NCBI RefSeq assembly: GCF_001949145.1
Contig: NW_019091497.1
Location: 388,253 to 452,252, forward strand
DNA from: Acanthaster planci
Lineage: Eukaryota > Echinodermata > Asteroidea > Valvatida > Acanthasteridae
Direction: 5' to 3'
Length of the DNA: 64,000 nt
This document shows, piece by piece, positions 25,701-37,823 of this stretch. Both the position numbers and the translations under genes were made by a program. The notes under the pieces are model-generated. The model had not been told where the DNA came from, did no database searches, and saw nothing but the letters and a program-made list of their open reading frames with translations. Positions within the stretch are counted from its first letter, which is position 1; the number at the start of each line of letters is the position of its first letter.

Positions 25701-28700
25701 GTATACATCACACTTTCTCTTTTACTGTGACGTCACACTTCAGTACACTACAGCAGATAATTCTAAGCTAAGCGTGTTTCATGGGTTGGCCAAAACACTG
25801 GTGGCAAATGTACAGATGTATATCACATCAAGTTACTGAGAATTCTGTGCCTATTAGGATTATGCAATACACATCGATCTCTGCTCATACTGTGATCACA
25901 AACCTGTGAGACAAAGTGTATACAAGTGGGTCTTTGGTAAGCATGAGCAAATTGGGCACTGATAACCAGCTAAGTCTAAAGCATTCATTTCCCAATTCAG
26001 AGTGTGCTACATGTCTTCAACACAGGGCCCTTTTCTGTTTGTGCATTGAGCACACAGGGAGTGTAATTGAGTCTATCACAGCCCTGCCTAAGCTCTTGTC
26101 ACAACTCACAACAAAGAGTTACTCAATCAACCGCAACGGTGTTCCTCTCTTATCATTCATCCGCCCCCCTTATCTTGCTACAGGTAGAGGGACTTGTGGT
26201 CAACCTGTGATTGGCCCTGTGGAGGACTCCATTACAATGCTGGTCTACAGTTCAAATTACTCCTACCTCTTTGTGTAGGCGGGGTCCGTGTACAGAGCTG
26301 GGACAGGCAATCCTTCCTCCATGGCGATTATCTGCAGACCAAACAGATGCCGGTCGCAACCCTCTCCGTAGCAAGCCATGGTCATGTTTTCATCGTGCTT
26401 CTTGATGGCCGTCAGAAATAAGGCTTTTCGTTCTGACACCTTGAAGGGAAATAGGTATCAACAACAAAAAGTACTGGTACCCTGCCTGACGTCAAATTGT
26501 ACGTGTTTATTGTAATCATTTCTCACCGACATACAAACATGCAAGGATTTCCAGTGCCCATGAAGAGACTTAAACGTGTCATGGCAAGAGCTGCAGATTC
26601 CAACTCCGTTTGTACACACACAGGCTTGAACTGGCAAGTTTGTTTCTGCATTCAATTGGTGACCCTGAACAACAGAGGACAATAAGGTCCCTGATTGACA
26701 GAGGGTCCCCGATTGACAACTGTGTACAAAACTTATGGGTGGTCTTCTAAAAGAGTTAAAGTAGCAACAAAAGAGGAACAATAGGGGGTCCCCAGTTGCA
26801 GGCAAATACACACTTGTGTGAGGCTGTGTGTACAGAGCCCTCGTAACTGTGGGTTACAGCTGGGTGTTATAGCGAATACTGCTCACCAACATTGTTTTGG
26901 AGATTTAAAAAAAAGTGACGATGCGGTAGTTGTTCCACAAATTTTGAACGCACGACCACCAAGGGCCAGCATTCGTCAAAGCCAGCATTGTAAGGGACAG
27001 TGGTTGTGGTATTGTGTCATTTTAAAATGGTCAGAATTCTCAGTGATTACTAGTGTGCTGGGAAAAGTTCATTGGGGAAAAACATGGTCTGCACCTGCTT
27101 AATGATACTTGTTAAATATGAAACCTGCCTTGGTATAAAAGCAAAGACAAATTTCTCCGACCACTGGAGCAGCACTGCAAGGTTACCGTGCCAAGCAGTA
27201 ATTCTTCTTCTCAATCTGCAACGGTGCTAACTCACCGATCTTGATGGATCTAACATCGCTTGACACCACTGCACAGCCTCTGAGGTGCATGAGCGCAGTG
27301 TTTCCGTGCGTCCATGGTAGAATTGTCGGGTGGTGGCTGTTTCATATGTTGCGGCCGGCCTAGATAGGTGACGTTGAAAAGGAAAGACATGGTAAATCAA
27401 TTTCACAGACACTAGAAACTTTATCAGCATAATGTTACTGATGTATCAATTCACACTGATGTGACAATTCACAAATGTAATTCAATCCATTGTTCTTGCT
27501 TAAAGTCCCAGAAGATGAGCAAAGGCAAATATTTATAAACTTCAGTGCAACAGCGACCTCTATTGGAACAACTTTGTGTACGACATATAACAAAGTAGAC
27601 AGCAATGCTTGTCTATATATTGTGACTGTATCCAATGCAAAATCACTTCAACTGTTCCATGACCTCGGCTGATATTATTATCATACATTCATCACTACTC
27701 CTGTTCAGTTCAGCCCAAAGATCTTATAGCGCCGCGAAGCAGCGCAAGATGGCGAACTTCACCGTGAATACATGTAAAACGTTGTAATCGCATGGGCGCC
27801 ATTTGAGCAAGCGATACGCCCGTGCAATGCACATTAATGCACAGGCGCCGCGGCAGGCGCGTTCACCTGGTGAGCCTGCGCCCAAGCATTACCGTAAACT
27901 GCGCAGGCGTATCGCTTGCTCAAATGGCGCCCATGGTAATTACATCCTTTGGACAGAGTTATCCATCTTGTGCCTTTGGCGCTATACGATCTTTGGTTTA
28001 GCCCATCCAATATCTGTACAATGGAGTAAGCTGCAAACTATGCAGCTACAATGCTATCCTCACTTGTGATGCAGCATATAGTAGGCAAGCTGTAGAGCCA
28101 ACTGGAAGACAGAATCTGGGTGGAGTTTAAACTTCTTACACCACTGTTTGCCAAAAGCTCCGCACCTACTACTCAGGACCACAAGATTGGCAGCCTGTAG
28201 TTGACGAGCATACAGGAACGCATGAAACAAAGTAAACTATATATGTAATTGTCACCTGGGACAAAATCGCTGAAAAACGTGGGGTACATTTGACTTTGTG
28301 CAGTCTAACATCCACTAATACTGGTGCTGATGATGCTATACCACGGGGTATAACTATCCCTGCTCAGTGGGCTGAAACTGCATACATGTATAAGATTTCT
28401 AACTCCATCTCTGCTCCCTGGGGAGTATGCAGCTTTATGCTGCTATTTCAAACACAACCATCTCTGTCTTCACTGGTATCCATTTTATACTCCAGGACTT
28501 GGTTTGGATAGAGAGAGTCACACGTCGTTACATTGGCTTGCTTTGGGCTATACTGTGTGCCTACACTGGGTTCGCACCCCTGACCCTATGATCAGGAGTT
28601 ACAAAGTATAGCCACTTGGCTGGAATTTTCAAATGCAAGACATTTTCAAGGGAAATTTTGTGTTGTCCCTGAAATTTCAGGGCTGGCAGAAGGGCCTTGT

Positions 28701-31700
28701 TGATGCGAGGCAGTGTCGTACTTGAGCCTATTACAAGACCGGGCCCAGGACTGTCCACAAGACCAGACACAAGACCAGACACTAGGCTGGGCACAAGACC
28801 TAATCATGAATACAGATACACGGCCAGTCACAGGACAATTAACAAGAGCAGTTACAAGACCATTCACAAGACCAGACACATGAACTGACACACATGACCA
28901 GTCACAAGGCTCGACACAGGACCTGTCACGAGACCAGTCAAAAGACCAAACACAAGACCATTCACAAAACCAAACACAATCCCATTCACTTGACTTGTGG
29001 TGATGTGGGGTCTTGTGCTGTTCACATACATGGTCTCAACTACTGCACTGCTACATGGGAGTAGGCATGACCCAATGAGGCTTCACAATCATCATCATAG
29101 GAACTCACATTGGCAGTGTATGTGCTGTATGCTTTCTCCATGGCCTTCAGGATTTTTTCATCAACCGTGAAGAAAAGTTCCTTTGGTGCTTGGTAATTGG
29201 TAAAACCCATAAACTCTGAGGTCTGGGCAGGAAGAAATAGACTGAAGTTTAAAATCAAACAGTAATCCTATCGCTGCTGCATGTTTGGCATCTCGCTCAC
29301 GTTCGCAATGAGCAATAAGCAACAATTATTAAACTGGAGTCATAGATTGTAAAATCAATAGTACAAACCACACTCGAGGAAAAGGTTAAAAATCATCACA
29401 CATCTCCCCAAAATACACAGGATTGCAACAGAGGTTGCAAAGTGACATCAAGTGCCACATCTGTACATCTATGATGGAGCCATGAGTCCCCAACAGATAG
29501 CAACAAACAGTGAGAAAAGGCTCATTATAGTCAACGAGTTTCAATTAAGTGAAGTTTTACCCAGCTTTTTAAAGTAGTACTCCACGATGGTTGACTGATT
29601 GGGATTTGTACTTACTGGCCATCGCCCCGCTGTCTGTATTAGTTGATCATGTATGATCTTATTCAGATTCACAATTGTCATGCCGTCGATGGGAGCGTGC
29701 TGTGGTTAATACACAATTCAGTTATGTGTTATTGCTTATATTTAATAACACGAATGATACACAAAAGTAAACATGTAAAAGATTGTGAAACAAGTGCTTG
29801 ACAAAAAAGTTCAACAACAATCTTCTAAACAGCATGACTACTTGCACAGCACAGGTTTTGTACACACACAGAACAGGTAAATATTGGTTTCTTTTCAATA
29901 ATGTCCAGTTGAACAGCAAAGTACATGTATCAAAGTGATGCATCGAACAACACACCTAATACACTTTTTCCAAAATGATCTCAGTCGAAATGCAGTGGTT
30001 TTGTGCAGATCCACTGTTCCAAAATGATGCAAAGAAAGTAGGCCAAATTAAAAAAACTACATGAAGGTAACTTCCAAATGTCGAGTGTACAAATGGTAAA
30101 TTATGAAGTACATGTACAAGGACGATACACATGACACAAACTGTGATATATTCATGTACACTGTACACAGGCAATCTTCCTTCATTAACATGACCTTTTG
30201 TTGTCACTTTCAACTAGGACAACCTCAGCTCATTCAGCGGTACATCCAAAGTGTTACAACTGAGTTCAGATGCCCCATTTTCAAGACAATGGTGTTCAGT
30301 CATGCATGACAGCAGGGATACCATAAAGGTATCATTGAAAAGAATACTGCTTCTACTTTGCGGAGATCTTTATACATTATAATCATATCTCAAGGTTTGG
30401 GCATATTAACCCCTTTCCTCAGGGTTTGGTTTTTTTCTGGACACCCTGTCTAGGCCAGGGCTGGCAAGAGGTCAAGTAATTTCTGGGGGGTATAGGCCTA
30501 CTCACGTCACCGTTGCAAGTAACAATGCCAGTTTTGAAGCAAAGTAATCCATAGGATTTCTCGGCCCAACGACTGTACACGTCTCCCTTCAAGGACTGCT
30601 CCATGTACTGTCACCAATGAACAATGAACAGAGAAAACAAACCAGTTGGTACATAGAGGTTAAATCATCCAAGCATTCAGACAGGTGTGACTGTTATGTC
30701 AGACTGACTTCAAGCGGCCACTTCCAGCCAAACCAGGTCAAGTCTAGACCTACAGCTAATCTCTGTCAAAATGCATACTCACCAGTGGGGACTGACCAGC
30801 TAAGCCCATTATTTGAGACCTGCTTATAGAGATGTTGACTACATTGCTGCATTTAGATACAAACAGCATGCCAATTTCAAAGTATGGCAGGAAGCCAAGG
30901 CAGTGAATTGCATTAACCACTACCAGCCGGGGACCCCGAAATCNNNNNNNNNNNNNNNNNNNNNNNNNNNNNNNNNNNNNNNNNNNNNNNNNNNNNNNNN
31001 NNNNNNNNNNNNNNNNNNNNNNNNNNNNNNNNNNNNNNNNNNNNNNNNNNNNNNNNNNNNNNNNNNNNNNNNNNNNNNNNNNNNNNNNNNNNNNNNNNNN
31101 NNNNNNNNNNNNNNNNNNNNNNNNNNNNNNNNNNNNNNNNNNNNNNNNNNNNNNNNNNNNNNNNNNNNNNNNNNNNNNNNNNNNNNNNNNNNNNNNNNNN
31201 NNNNNNNNNNNNNNNNNNNNNNNNNNNNNNNNNNNNNNNNNNNNNNNNNNNNNNNNNNNNNNNNNNNNNNNNNNNNNNNNNNNNNNNNNNNNNNNNNNNN
31301 NNNNNNNNNNNNNNNNNNNNNNNNNNNNNNNNNNNNNNNNNNNNNNNNNNNNNNNNNNAGTAGTGTCTGAAGATTACTCCGTGCGGCTACAAATGACTGT
31401 TAAATGGAATGATGAATTGTTGAAGGATTTTGAAAACGGAAAAAATGATAGTCATGCCGGCCCAGCAACCTCAACGTTGAAAAATGCCCCGGCCCAAAGT
31501 GGTTAAAGACGTCTGACTGCAGTGTGACGAGAGCTGTCCGAACTCCTCAGTAAGTGCAGAGGCGCAAGGCACATTATGAATCGTCAACTAGTCAACTGAT
31601 GATAATCTTCAACTGAACTTGATCCAAGGTAACCAGATGATTGTCTACTGGTTTATCTTGAGTTACTCAACAAGAGGTTGTTCCTAAATGGTATACCAAT

Positions 31701-34700
31701 CTACAAGCTTGGAGTAGCAAGCCCATTTAGTGGCACTGTGGACTCATATCCTGACTGTACGTGAAAAAAATAATTTCTGGAGCATGCAATATGCGTGTAT
31801 GGATACACCAGCCTGGTGGCTTTGAAGTCTGGCTGATACCCTACAGCAAGCTTCATTATGTTTAGGTACATGTACGTCATTTAAACTGAAACCTCATGAG
31901 GAATGATTGAGATACATGTATGTCTCGAGAAAAAATGATATTTACTGACAGCACATACATTTAACATGTTGATCGTTGATGTTGCTCACTGTGTACATGT
32001 ATAGTTATCGGCACATACAAACGGTACAATGGATTACATGTAAGTGATAAACTGGCTTCACCAAAGCAGCACAGGTTCACCTTTGGTCAGTGCACCTTTG
32101 ATATTTGGTATGAAATTGGCACATTATACATGTAAATAGTAACTTCTTATTAAAATATAATTAATTACAGGATGACTGATATTCAGCAAACCTCATCTTT
32201 TATACGCACATACCTCTGAGTGTGTCTTTGGTGTTCCATCATCCAGCGAGATGATGAACACGCTCTGCTCAATGGTATCCAGATGGGATGCATTGACAGG
32301 GTCCAATGCACGCAAGTGTTGGTAAGCCTGTAAGAATAAAATTGACGCCATTCGCCTGGCCATGAACAGTGAACAGAAGCAATTCACACAGTGTGCCTTC
32401 AACGCTTACCCCCCAAGAGGGTGTACTTTCAAATTGGGGACCCACATCGCTTATGATGTGAAACTCCATGCTGTGAGGACATTGACATCATTTGAGTACA
32501 AGACCGACGCAAATCTGAATGGAAGAATTCTTTGAATGACTCGACTGCAACATCCAACATACATGTAATGGTTCAAAGGACAGGCTGGGTGGGCATGGTA
32601 CGATTTACAGCTCTTGATTGCTAAGTAACAGAGCTATTGTACATGATGCTAACCTCCCACCATGTAGTCAGGTAGAACATGCTTTTAATTTTAACTTTTA
32701 GACAACAAGTGGTTCATGTACTGTGAACCCCTAGCACAGGACAATCTCACACTGACCAACATGACCTGATGTGCATTTGCTATTGTTGTAGACAAAAACC
32801 GCAGCGCGACAAACCACACGCTTGCCTACAGTAATCTTATCTGATCTTGGGAAAGCCGTATTGATCAGGTGATACTGCGAGAACAGAAATGTCTGGGCTT
32901 TCTCACAAAAGAGTTGTCAAAATGACAGCTACAAGTAGCTAAATGAACTCCTTAAGTCTCATCAGCAATGATCAGGGTATAAAAACAAGGCAATCAATAT
33001 ATATGTATAACCTCAAGGCATCCCAAACTCTCCGCCGGCTCTTTTAAGGTTAAACAATTATTTGTAATTTCAACCCTACTTTTGCAAAGGAGGGCCTGTC
33101 GTCGGCCGTCAGCACCCCAATGCCTTGCCCTCTGGTTGTGCTCAGCTTCTTAATGTGACACAGCTGCCTATACATTCAGGAAATATAAGATTTTGTTGGC
33201 AAGGTGTTACTGTTGTGTTTGACGATAACTTTTTTCAAACTGACTGTTATTGCCACTTGAACACTTGGGGTGTAATACTCGCTTCTCGGTAGATTGGGTG
33301 TTTGTGCACAGTATACACGGTATGTACAGTAAGGATTACCAGGTACACCATGGGGTCTGTCTTTCAGTAAGGATTACCAGGTACACCATGGGGTCTGTCT
33401 TTCAGTAAGGATTACCAGGTACACCATGGGGTCTGTCTTTCAGTAAGGATTACCAGGTACACCATGGGGTCTGTCTTTCAGTAAGGATTACCAGGTACAC
33501 CATGGGGTCTGTCTTTCAGTAAGGATTACCAGGTACACCATGGGGTCTATCTTTACCCTATGTACTCAGACTACCAGTTCTGCCATCATGCAAAGTTTGG
33601 AATCTTACCGTGCGTATAGTAGACAACTTGTGTTATAAATAAAACCAAGCAGGATCCACACATCCTGTTTCATGCATCCTGCTTTCCGGGGATGGTACAT
33701 GTATTTCATTTCTGGAATTTTTCCAACATTTGACAGTGGATTCAAACATAAATAAAATGTGCACAGGGGAAAGCCTTGTTTATTTAGGAAAACTCAAAGC
33801 TACATGTCTGCCATCACATCTAAATCTTGTGCCAATAGCAAGGAACCGGGTTTTACTGTTTGCAACAAAATATATGCAAAAGGTCAACATCGCCGTATAT
33901 CTGGAAGGCTTACTGGGGCATGGTCTTACACATGTACATTCCTTCGTGTCTAGCGCATCCCAAGCCTACTACTAAAACAAATACAAGGACTGTGAACAGT
34001 TTATAAGATGTTAGCAAGAACCCACCTGTATATTTCTTGAGCAGGCAGAAGTCTGTCCTTGTCGTCAATGGGTCTCATCAGGAAAATGTGCCCATTGCTG
34101 AAGACAACCACATGGTTAGAACATAGCCCCTCACTCTCTGCATAATGGCATCGACAAGTTTTGTACATATAAACAACAACTGCACCACTTTAACCCTAAC
34201 CGCCAAGCATATTGTTTGGCTTACACTACACAGTACTACAAAATACTAAGTAATAGTCTGAGCCTGAAGGACCTAGCGCTACAAATTACAACTCTGGCTT
34301 GGTTACTTCCATTGTTACTTGCACAGAGAACAATAAAGCCATGCATTCACAGTGCTACAGCACTGAATGATACATTGTCTTATCTATTGTATCTTATAGT
34401 TTCACAGAACAATAAAGTCATGTCCTCTTACAAGCGACAGCGCTCAGTCCCACATTTTACTACAAGTAGTAATTTGTAGTATTATGTAGGGTTAGGGTTA
34501 AAACAGGAAAAAGGGTTAAAACAGGAGAAGAATACCAATGCAGTTAACTAGCATGACTTCCAAAATGCATTGAGTACGTATAGCACGTACAAGGTTTTTA
34601 CCTGTTGGAACATATTTCCATGAACGTAGCGTGAATGATGAGGGACCAAAAGTGATTTAGTTCACAGTTTCTAATGGAAACTTAAATTTCCATTTAAGTA

Positions 34701-37248
34701 ATTAGGCCATTGCACCCATATCTGCTGAGTTTGCGGTCAATAGGATATATGGACCTCTGACCTACATGTACAGGTAAATGTGGGGTCAAAAATCATCAAG
34801 CCCATGATGGACACCAAGATTAGGCAACTTATTAAGTTTGAAGTTAATATGTCCAGTCTTCCTTGAGTCAGGTTGTTTTGGCCATAATGACCTTGACCTC
34901 GAGGGGGGGACTATGGTTTGTTGCCTACCAAGTTTAAAGTAGCGCAGAAGCTGGTCTCTGGTTTCGCCTGGGATTCTCGTGCAGTTGAAGAGACCTCGGA
35001 GTTGGTTCATTGAGAAGGCCTGACCGGCGCGATTCCTGTCCACTGGAAGCTGCTCTCTGAACAGGAGAAACAAAGATTTGAAAAATAAAATGGCTGTTGA
35101 GTTGTCTACCAAATTAATAATTAATAATCTCTAAAATCTCTCCTTGGAAGCCTTCTAATGCATTTGCCCAGTTTTTTTGCCCACACATGTACATAGTTCT
35201 GACAATTGCACGGAAGGAAAGTATGCAAATTTGCAAAAGTTTTGTAAAACTAGTACATAAAACGAGAACGCCGTAAACGCAGTGTCCAACGTGGAACTGT
35301 TCTGAGCATGTTTGCTTGTCAAGAGGCCCTACTGGGACTTGAGCTTACCGTCGCATTTTCTGGAAGTAGTCCAGGGTGTACCAGGCCAGAATGGCAGCTC
35401 TTTCACACTGAGTGCCTTCCAAAGGGGGCCAGATGTTATCATGGCAAGGCGGCATACCGCCCATATTACACTGAACGGCAAGAGGGGAGCGGGTATGTAG
35501 ATAGGCATAATCCTCCCACCATTGCTCAACCTGCGACCAAGAGTGGAAACGTCAACATGACGGTAACATGAACAGGTTGGGCATAAACCATTCATCAGGA
35601 TGATCGTGTGCTTGTGCTGTGCTAACAGGCTTACTTTCCCCCTCCCCCAAATGATCTTCTGCAACCGTGACTTACAATTACATGTACAATGTACCTATTG
35701 ATGGCAGAATACCGTATCAACTACTGATGTACTAAGACTGACAGATGACGCACAGCTAAGATGAAGGTGAATTAATCCCTACCATCGCTACTGCTCAGCT
35801 CTGAATTTCTCAAAACTGCTTAAGCACAGGATTTGCTTGTGAGAATAAACCTTGCTTAATAAACAAAGGTTACCAGTTCAAATTATATGTGATTGTAATG
35901 CTAACCAAAAGACAGGTAAGTACCATTTCAAAACAATATACATCACAAAAAGTTTTGGCTGGTAACCTGATTTGTCAAGCAAGGTTTTTTCACGTTTGAA
36001 CAAGTTTTTTGCTTAGGCAGCACTACGAAATTGGCCCCATCAGAGGGGGAGGGGCTAATTAAGTGTACACATGTAGGTCAACACTCTAAACATGAAGTGA
36101 TACAATCATACAATGTAGACAATGAAGTACATGAAACTGCCACACTTGGCACTCGTTAATTTCTATGTCCCTCAGGGAAATTTGGGGCAGTGTACCTTGT
36201 AAACTAACTGTGGCAAAGGGTACATGTGCGGTAGGATTGAGCGGACGCTAGGCACTTACCCAGTTTTTGTGGGTGCGTGCTCTCTCCAACAGTTTCTTAT
36301 GCAGCTCTTTTCCGATGCCCTCGCCAAACTCGGTCACGATACGCCGGGTGTTGTCAAATTCATCCTTTGTCAGGAAGGGTTTGGCTGCCAGAGGTGTTTA
36401 GGACCACAGTTAAAATCTGGTTTGGCTCAAGAACACTCAACTGGCAAAAAAGTTCAATAGTGATATAGGCCTTGATGTACAGCTGTGGCCTTCAGTCAGG
36501 TGACTCTAAGGCCACCTTAAGGCTGGATTCGGGGCCTTGACTGGCCTAGGACTTAAGACTTGTGGGCAAAACCTTCAGGCTTGGCCTTGAGGATTAGGGC
36601 CTTGGGATTTTTAATCAAGGCCCTTTAAAGGGTTACAAAAATAGAAAACATTTCATTCACGCTTAAGTATTTCAAAATAATAATAAATACGTAACCATTT
36701 CAGAAACATCATACATTTAATGTTTACCCTATTAACCCTAACCCTCCTCAATCCTTCACCTGTTGGAGGACTGAGGAGAGTTAGGGTTAATTGTGACTGC
36801 AAATCGAATACAAAGATCCTGCGTTTCCCTGCCCACAAAAAATCCCTTTCTGGCCATTTGCGCTCCCAGGCTGATTGGATGATGTCATCGCCACAACGAT
36901 GCCTATACAGTGTACATACATAGCGCACAGTACAGGCAGTATCGCACGCAATAGACCACATGATGTCATCCATTCAGCCTGGGAGCGCAAAAGGTCAAAA
37001 GGGCATGCAAAGCTTGAAGAACACTGAGTTTAATCACTGGCAGATCCAGGAATACCATACAACTACATCAGTTGCACACAAAAACATGGAGGCTTTATTT
37101 CTATTTACATTCCTTGGCAATAAAGCTTACTGGATTCCAAGTATTTCTGCAGCGTCTTTTCCAGAGGGGGCACTGGCAGCGGAGGGAGGGAGTCCTCAAG
37201 CTGGAATGTCCCCTCTTTGTTACTGCTCTTCAAGGACGCTGTGTTCAT
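22701..37248 (-). CDS. CROT: Peroxisomal carnitine O-octanoyltransferase
   Basis: Transfers medium-chain acyl groups between CoA and carnitine in peroxisomes. Coding exons in gene order: 37131-37248, 36260-36384, 35349-35530, 34929-35056, 34026-34137, 33080-33167, 32214-32327, 30506-30607, 29616-29699, 29109-29222, 28064-28194, 27236-27359, 26267-26439, then 25011-25130 or 24813-24935, and 22701-22827. Every junction is GT-AG and phase-consistent. The product is 613 or 614 aa, close to the 612 aa I recall for human CROT. It starts MNTASLKSSNKEG. Visible hallmarks are WPPLEGTQ, SMNQLRGLF, GIGVLTADDR, the catalytic motif HAPIDGM (His324), TYETATTRQFYHGRTE, YGEGCDRHLFGL and the STS motif (541-543). 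It ends in -PKL, resembling a type 1 peroxisomal signal. An acceptor at 37257-37258 upstream of the ATG implies a separate 5' UTR exon. CRAT and CHAT are less likely, given the match through the SGGGGNFILSTS and RREQLP regions. Confidence 0.95.
23568..23958. mobile_element. Foldback element built of GGGCGTTATTACGCC-type repeats
   Basis: The terminal inverted repeats are ATGGTGGCTGATCTCC on the left and GGAGACCAGCCACCAT on the right, and they pair over about 32 bp. Nearly the whole interior (23610-23930) is variants of a palindromic unit such as TAGGGCGTTATTACGCC on the two arms. The element is thus a long near-perfect hairpin with a short loop near 23770-23800. Flanks ACTTTTTTA and ACTTTTTA look like a target-site duplication of about 8 bp. 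It is in the last CROT intron and has no coding frame. Confidence 0.85.
24813..24935 (-). CDS. CROT: CROT alternative exon A (STS/acyl-pocket exon, distal copy)
   Basis: This exon, 123 bp long, encodes GGQGTFKLSTSCVGY, then VRSCIGCYAPMCEDGYGAFY and NIADN. It uses the same phases as exon B (one base in, two bases out) and the same AG-CGG acceptor. It therefore joins correctly to the exon at 26267-26439 upstream and to the last exon at 22701-22827. It lies 75 bp downstream of exon B in gene order. Relative to B it has one extra residue and Ile rather than Gly eleven residues after the first Ser of STS. Confidence 0.88.
25011..25130 (-). CDS. CROT: CROT alternative exon B (STS/acyl-pocket exon, canonical copy)
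   Basis: This exon, 120 bp long, encodes GGGGNFILSTSCAGY, then SGSLGEVAPMCDDGYAVFY and TIADN. Its length and spacing match human CROT without gaps, as I recall that sequence. A Gly (residue 552) stands where CROT has its pocket glycine. It is homologous to exon A at more than half its residues, so the two arose by tandem exon duplication. Confidence 0.9.
26637..26822. repeat. Dispersed ~185-bp repeat, copy 1 (copy 2 at 57696)
   Basis: It matches 57696-57881 in the same orientation at roughly nine bases in ten. The shared sequence runs from GTTTGTTTCTGCATTCAATTG to CAAATACACACTTGTGTG. Both ends contain TGGGGACCC or its complement, giving imperfect inverted ends of about 20 bp, so this is probably a MITE. 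It is in a CROT intron. Confidence 0.85.
27714..27996. mobile_element. Nested palindromic (foldback) element with a perfect 30-bp inner inverted repeat
   Basis: The outer arms CCAAAGATCTTATAGCGCC and the complement of GGCGCTATACGATCTTTGG pair at 18 of 19 bases. An inner pair, 27791-27820 and 27906-27935, is a perfect 30-bp inverted repeat beginning CATGGGCGCCATTTGAGC. The loop between them is unusually G+C- and CpG-rich for this window. It is in a CROT intron. Confidence 0.85.
28735..28990. repeat. Degenerate CACAAGACCAG minisatellite
   Basis: Diverged units of about 11-12 bp with the core CACAAGACCAG or CACAAGACCAT recur many times. Some are altered to ACACATGACCAG or CACAGGACC. The array lies in a CROT intron between 28194 and 29109. 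Confidence 0.8.
30944..31358. other. Assembly gap (415 N)
   Basis: A run of N lies in the CROT intron between exons 30506-30607 and 32214-32327. The encoded protein is continuous across this intron by comparison with the family, so no coding exon needs to be hidden in the gap. Confidence 0.99.
33327..33554. repeat. 38-bp minisatellite, six copies
   Basis: Six near-identical 38-bp units start at 33327, 33365, 33403, 33441, 33479 and 33517. Each contains CTGTCTTTCAG followed 13 bases later by CAGGTACACC, so the + strand carries repeated acceptor-like and donor-like strings. The array is in a CROT intron, and CROT is read from the other strand. Confidence 0.95.
34189..34502. mobile_element. TIR element copy 2 with perfect 12-bp ends
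   Basis: It starts TTTAACCCTAAC (34189-34200) and ends with the exact complement GTTAGGGTTAAA (34491-34502). The interior matches 21411-21722 in the same orientation. It has no coding frame and is a non-autonomous element in a CROT intron. Confidence 0.85.
36730..37010. mobile_element. Two adjacent foldback structures
   Basis: At 36730-36790, TTAACCCTAACCCTCCTCA pairs with TGAGGAGAGTTAGGGTTAA. At 36840-37010, about 39 bp starting TGGCCATTTGCGCTCCCAGG pairs with its complement ending GCCTGGGAGCGCAAAAGGTC. The latter has short loop sequence between and no frame. Both lie in the first CROT coding intron. Confidence 0.75.
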
Positions 37249-37823
37249 CGTTCTGACTGAAAAGGCAGAAAAAAAATCTCTAATTTTTAGAGAGAAGTCT
37301 CAAAAGGCAATATTCTTTGTTACAAAGCAGGCCTTGACTGATAAATAAAACACATACTTCTTTCTGCGTTGTAAATTACATCCTCCCTTCATGACCAAGC
37401 GAGGGCGTGGTCCAGTATTTTAGGCACTACGTTCAAATTATACAGACTGGTCAAGGCTTTCCTTACCCAAAGAAACGTTGCAATATTATCCAGTTAGAAT
37501 TTTTAAACTTAATTCCGAGGGAAATTACAAGTTTTATGGCTCTGGTCAGGAGGATTTGTTATTAAAGGAAAAAGAAATGAAATTTTACTACATTTGTACA
37601 CTACAATTTATGTGTATGTACAGACTGGCAGTGCTGATTGTCCATGCCATAACTACAGAATTTGGAAGTCACGTTACACTTACCGTAACTACAACTACTG
37701 TGCATGTACTTCATAATTTTTATGCCAAGGAAAATGAACAGTTAGCCCAAACTGTGCAAGGTGTCAATAGTCGATTCTTCTGCTTCTTGGCATGCTTGGT
37801 GATGTATGTAGTTATGTACATGT

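Noticed and set aside
30813-31370. 185-residue open frame on the + strand
   Set aside because: Most of it is the run of N. It is not a gene.
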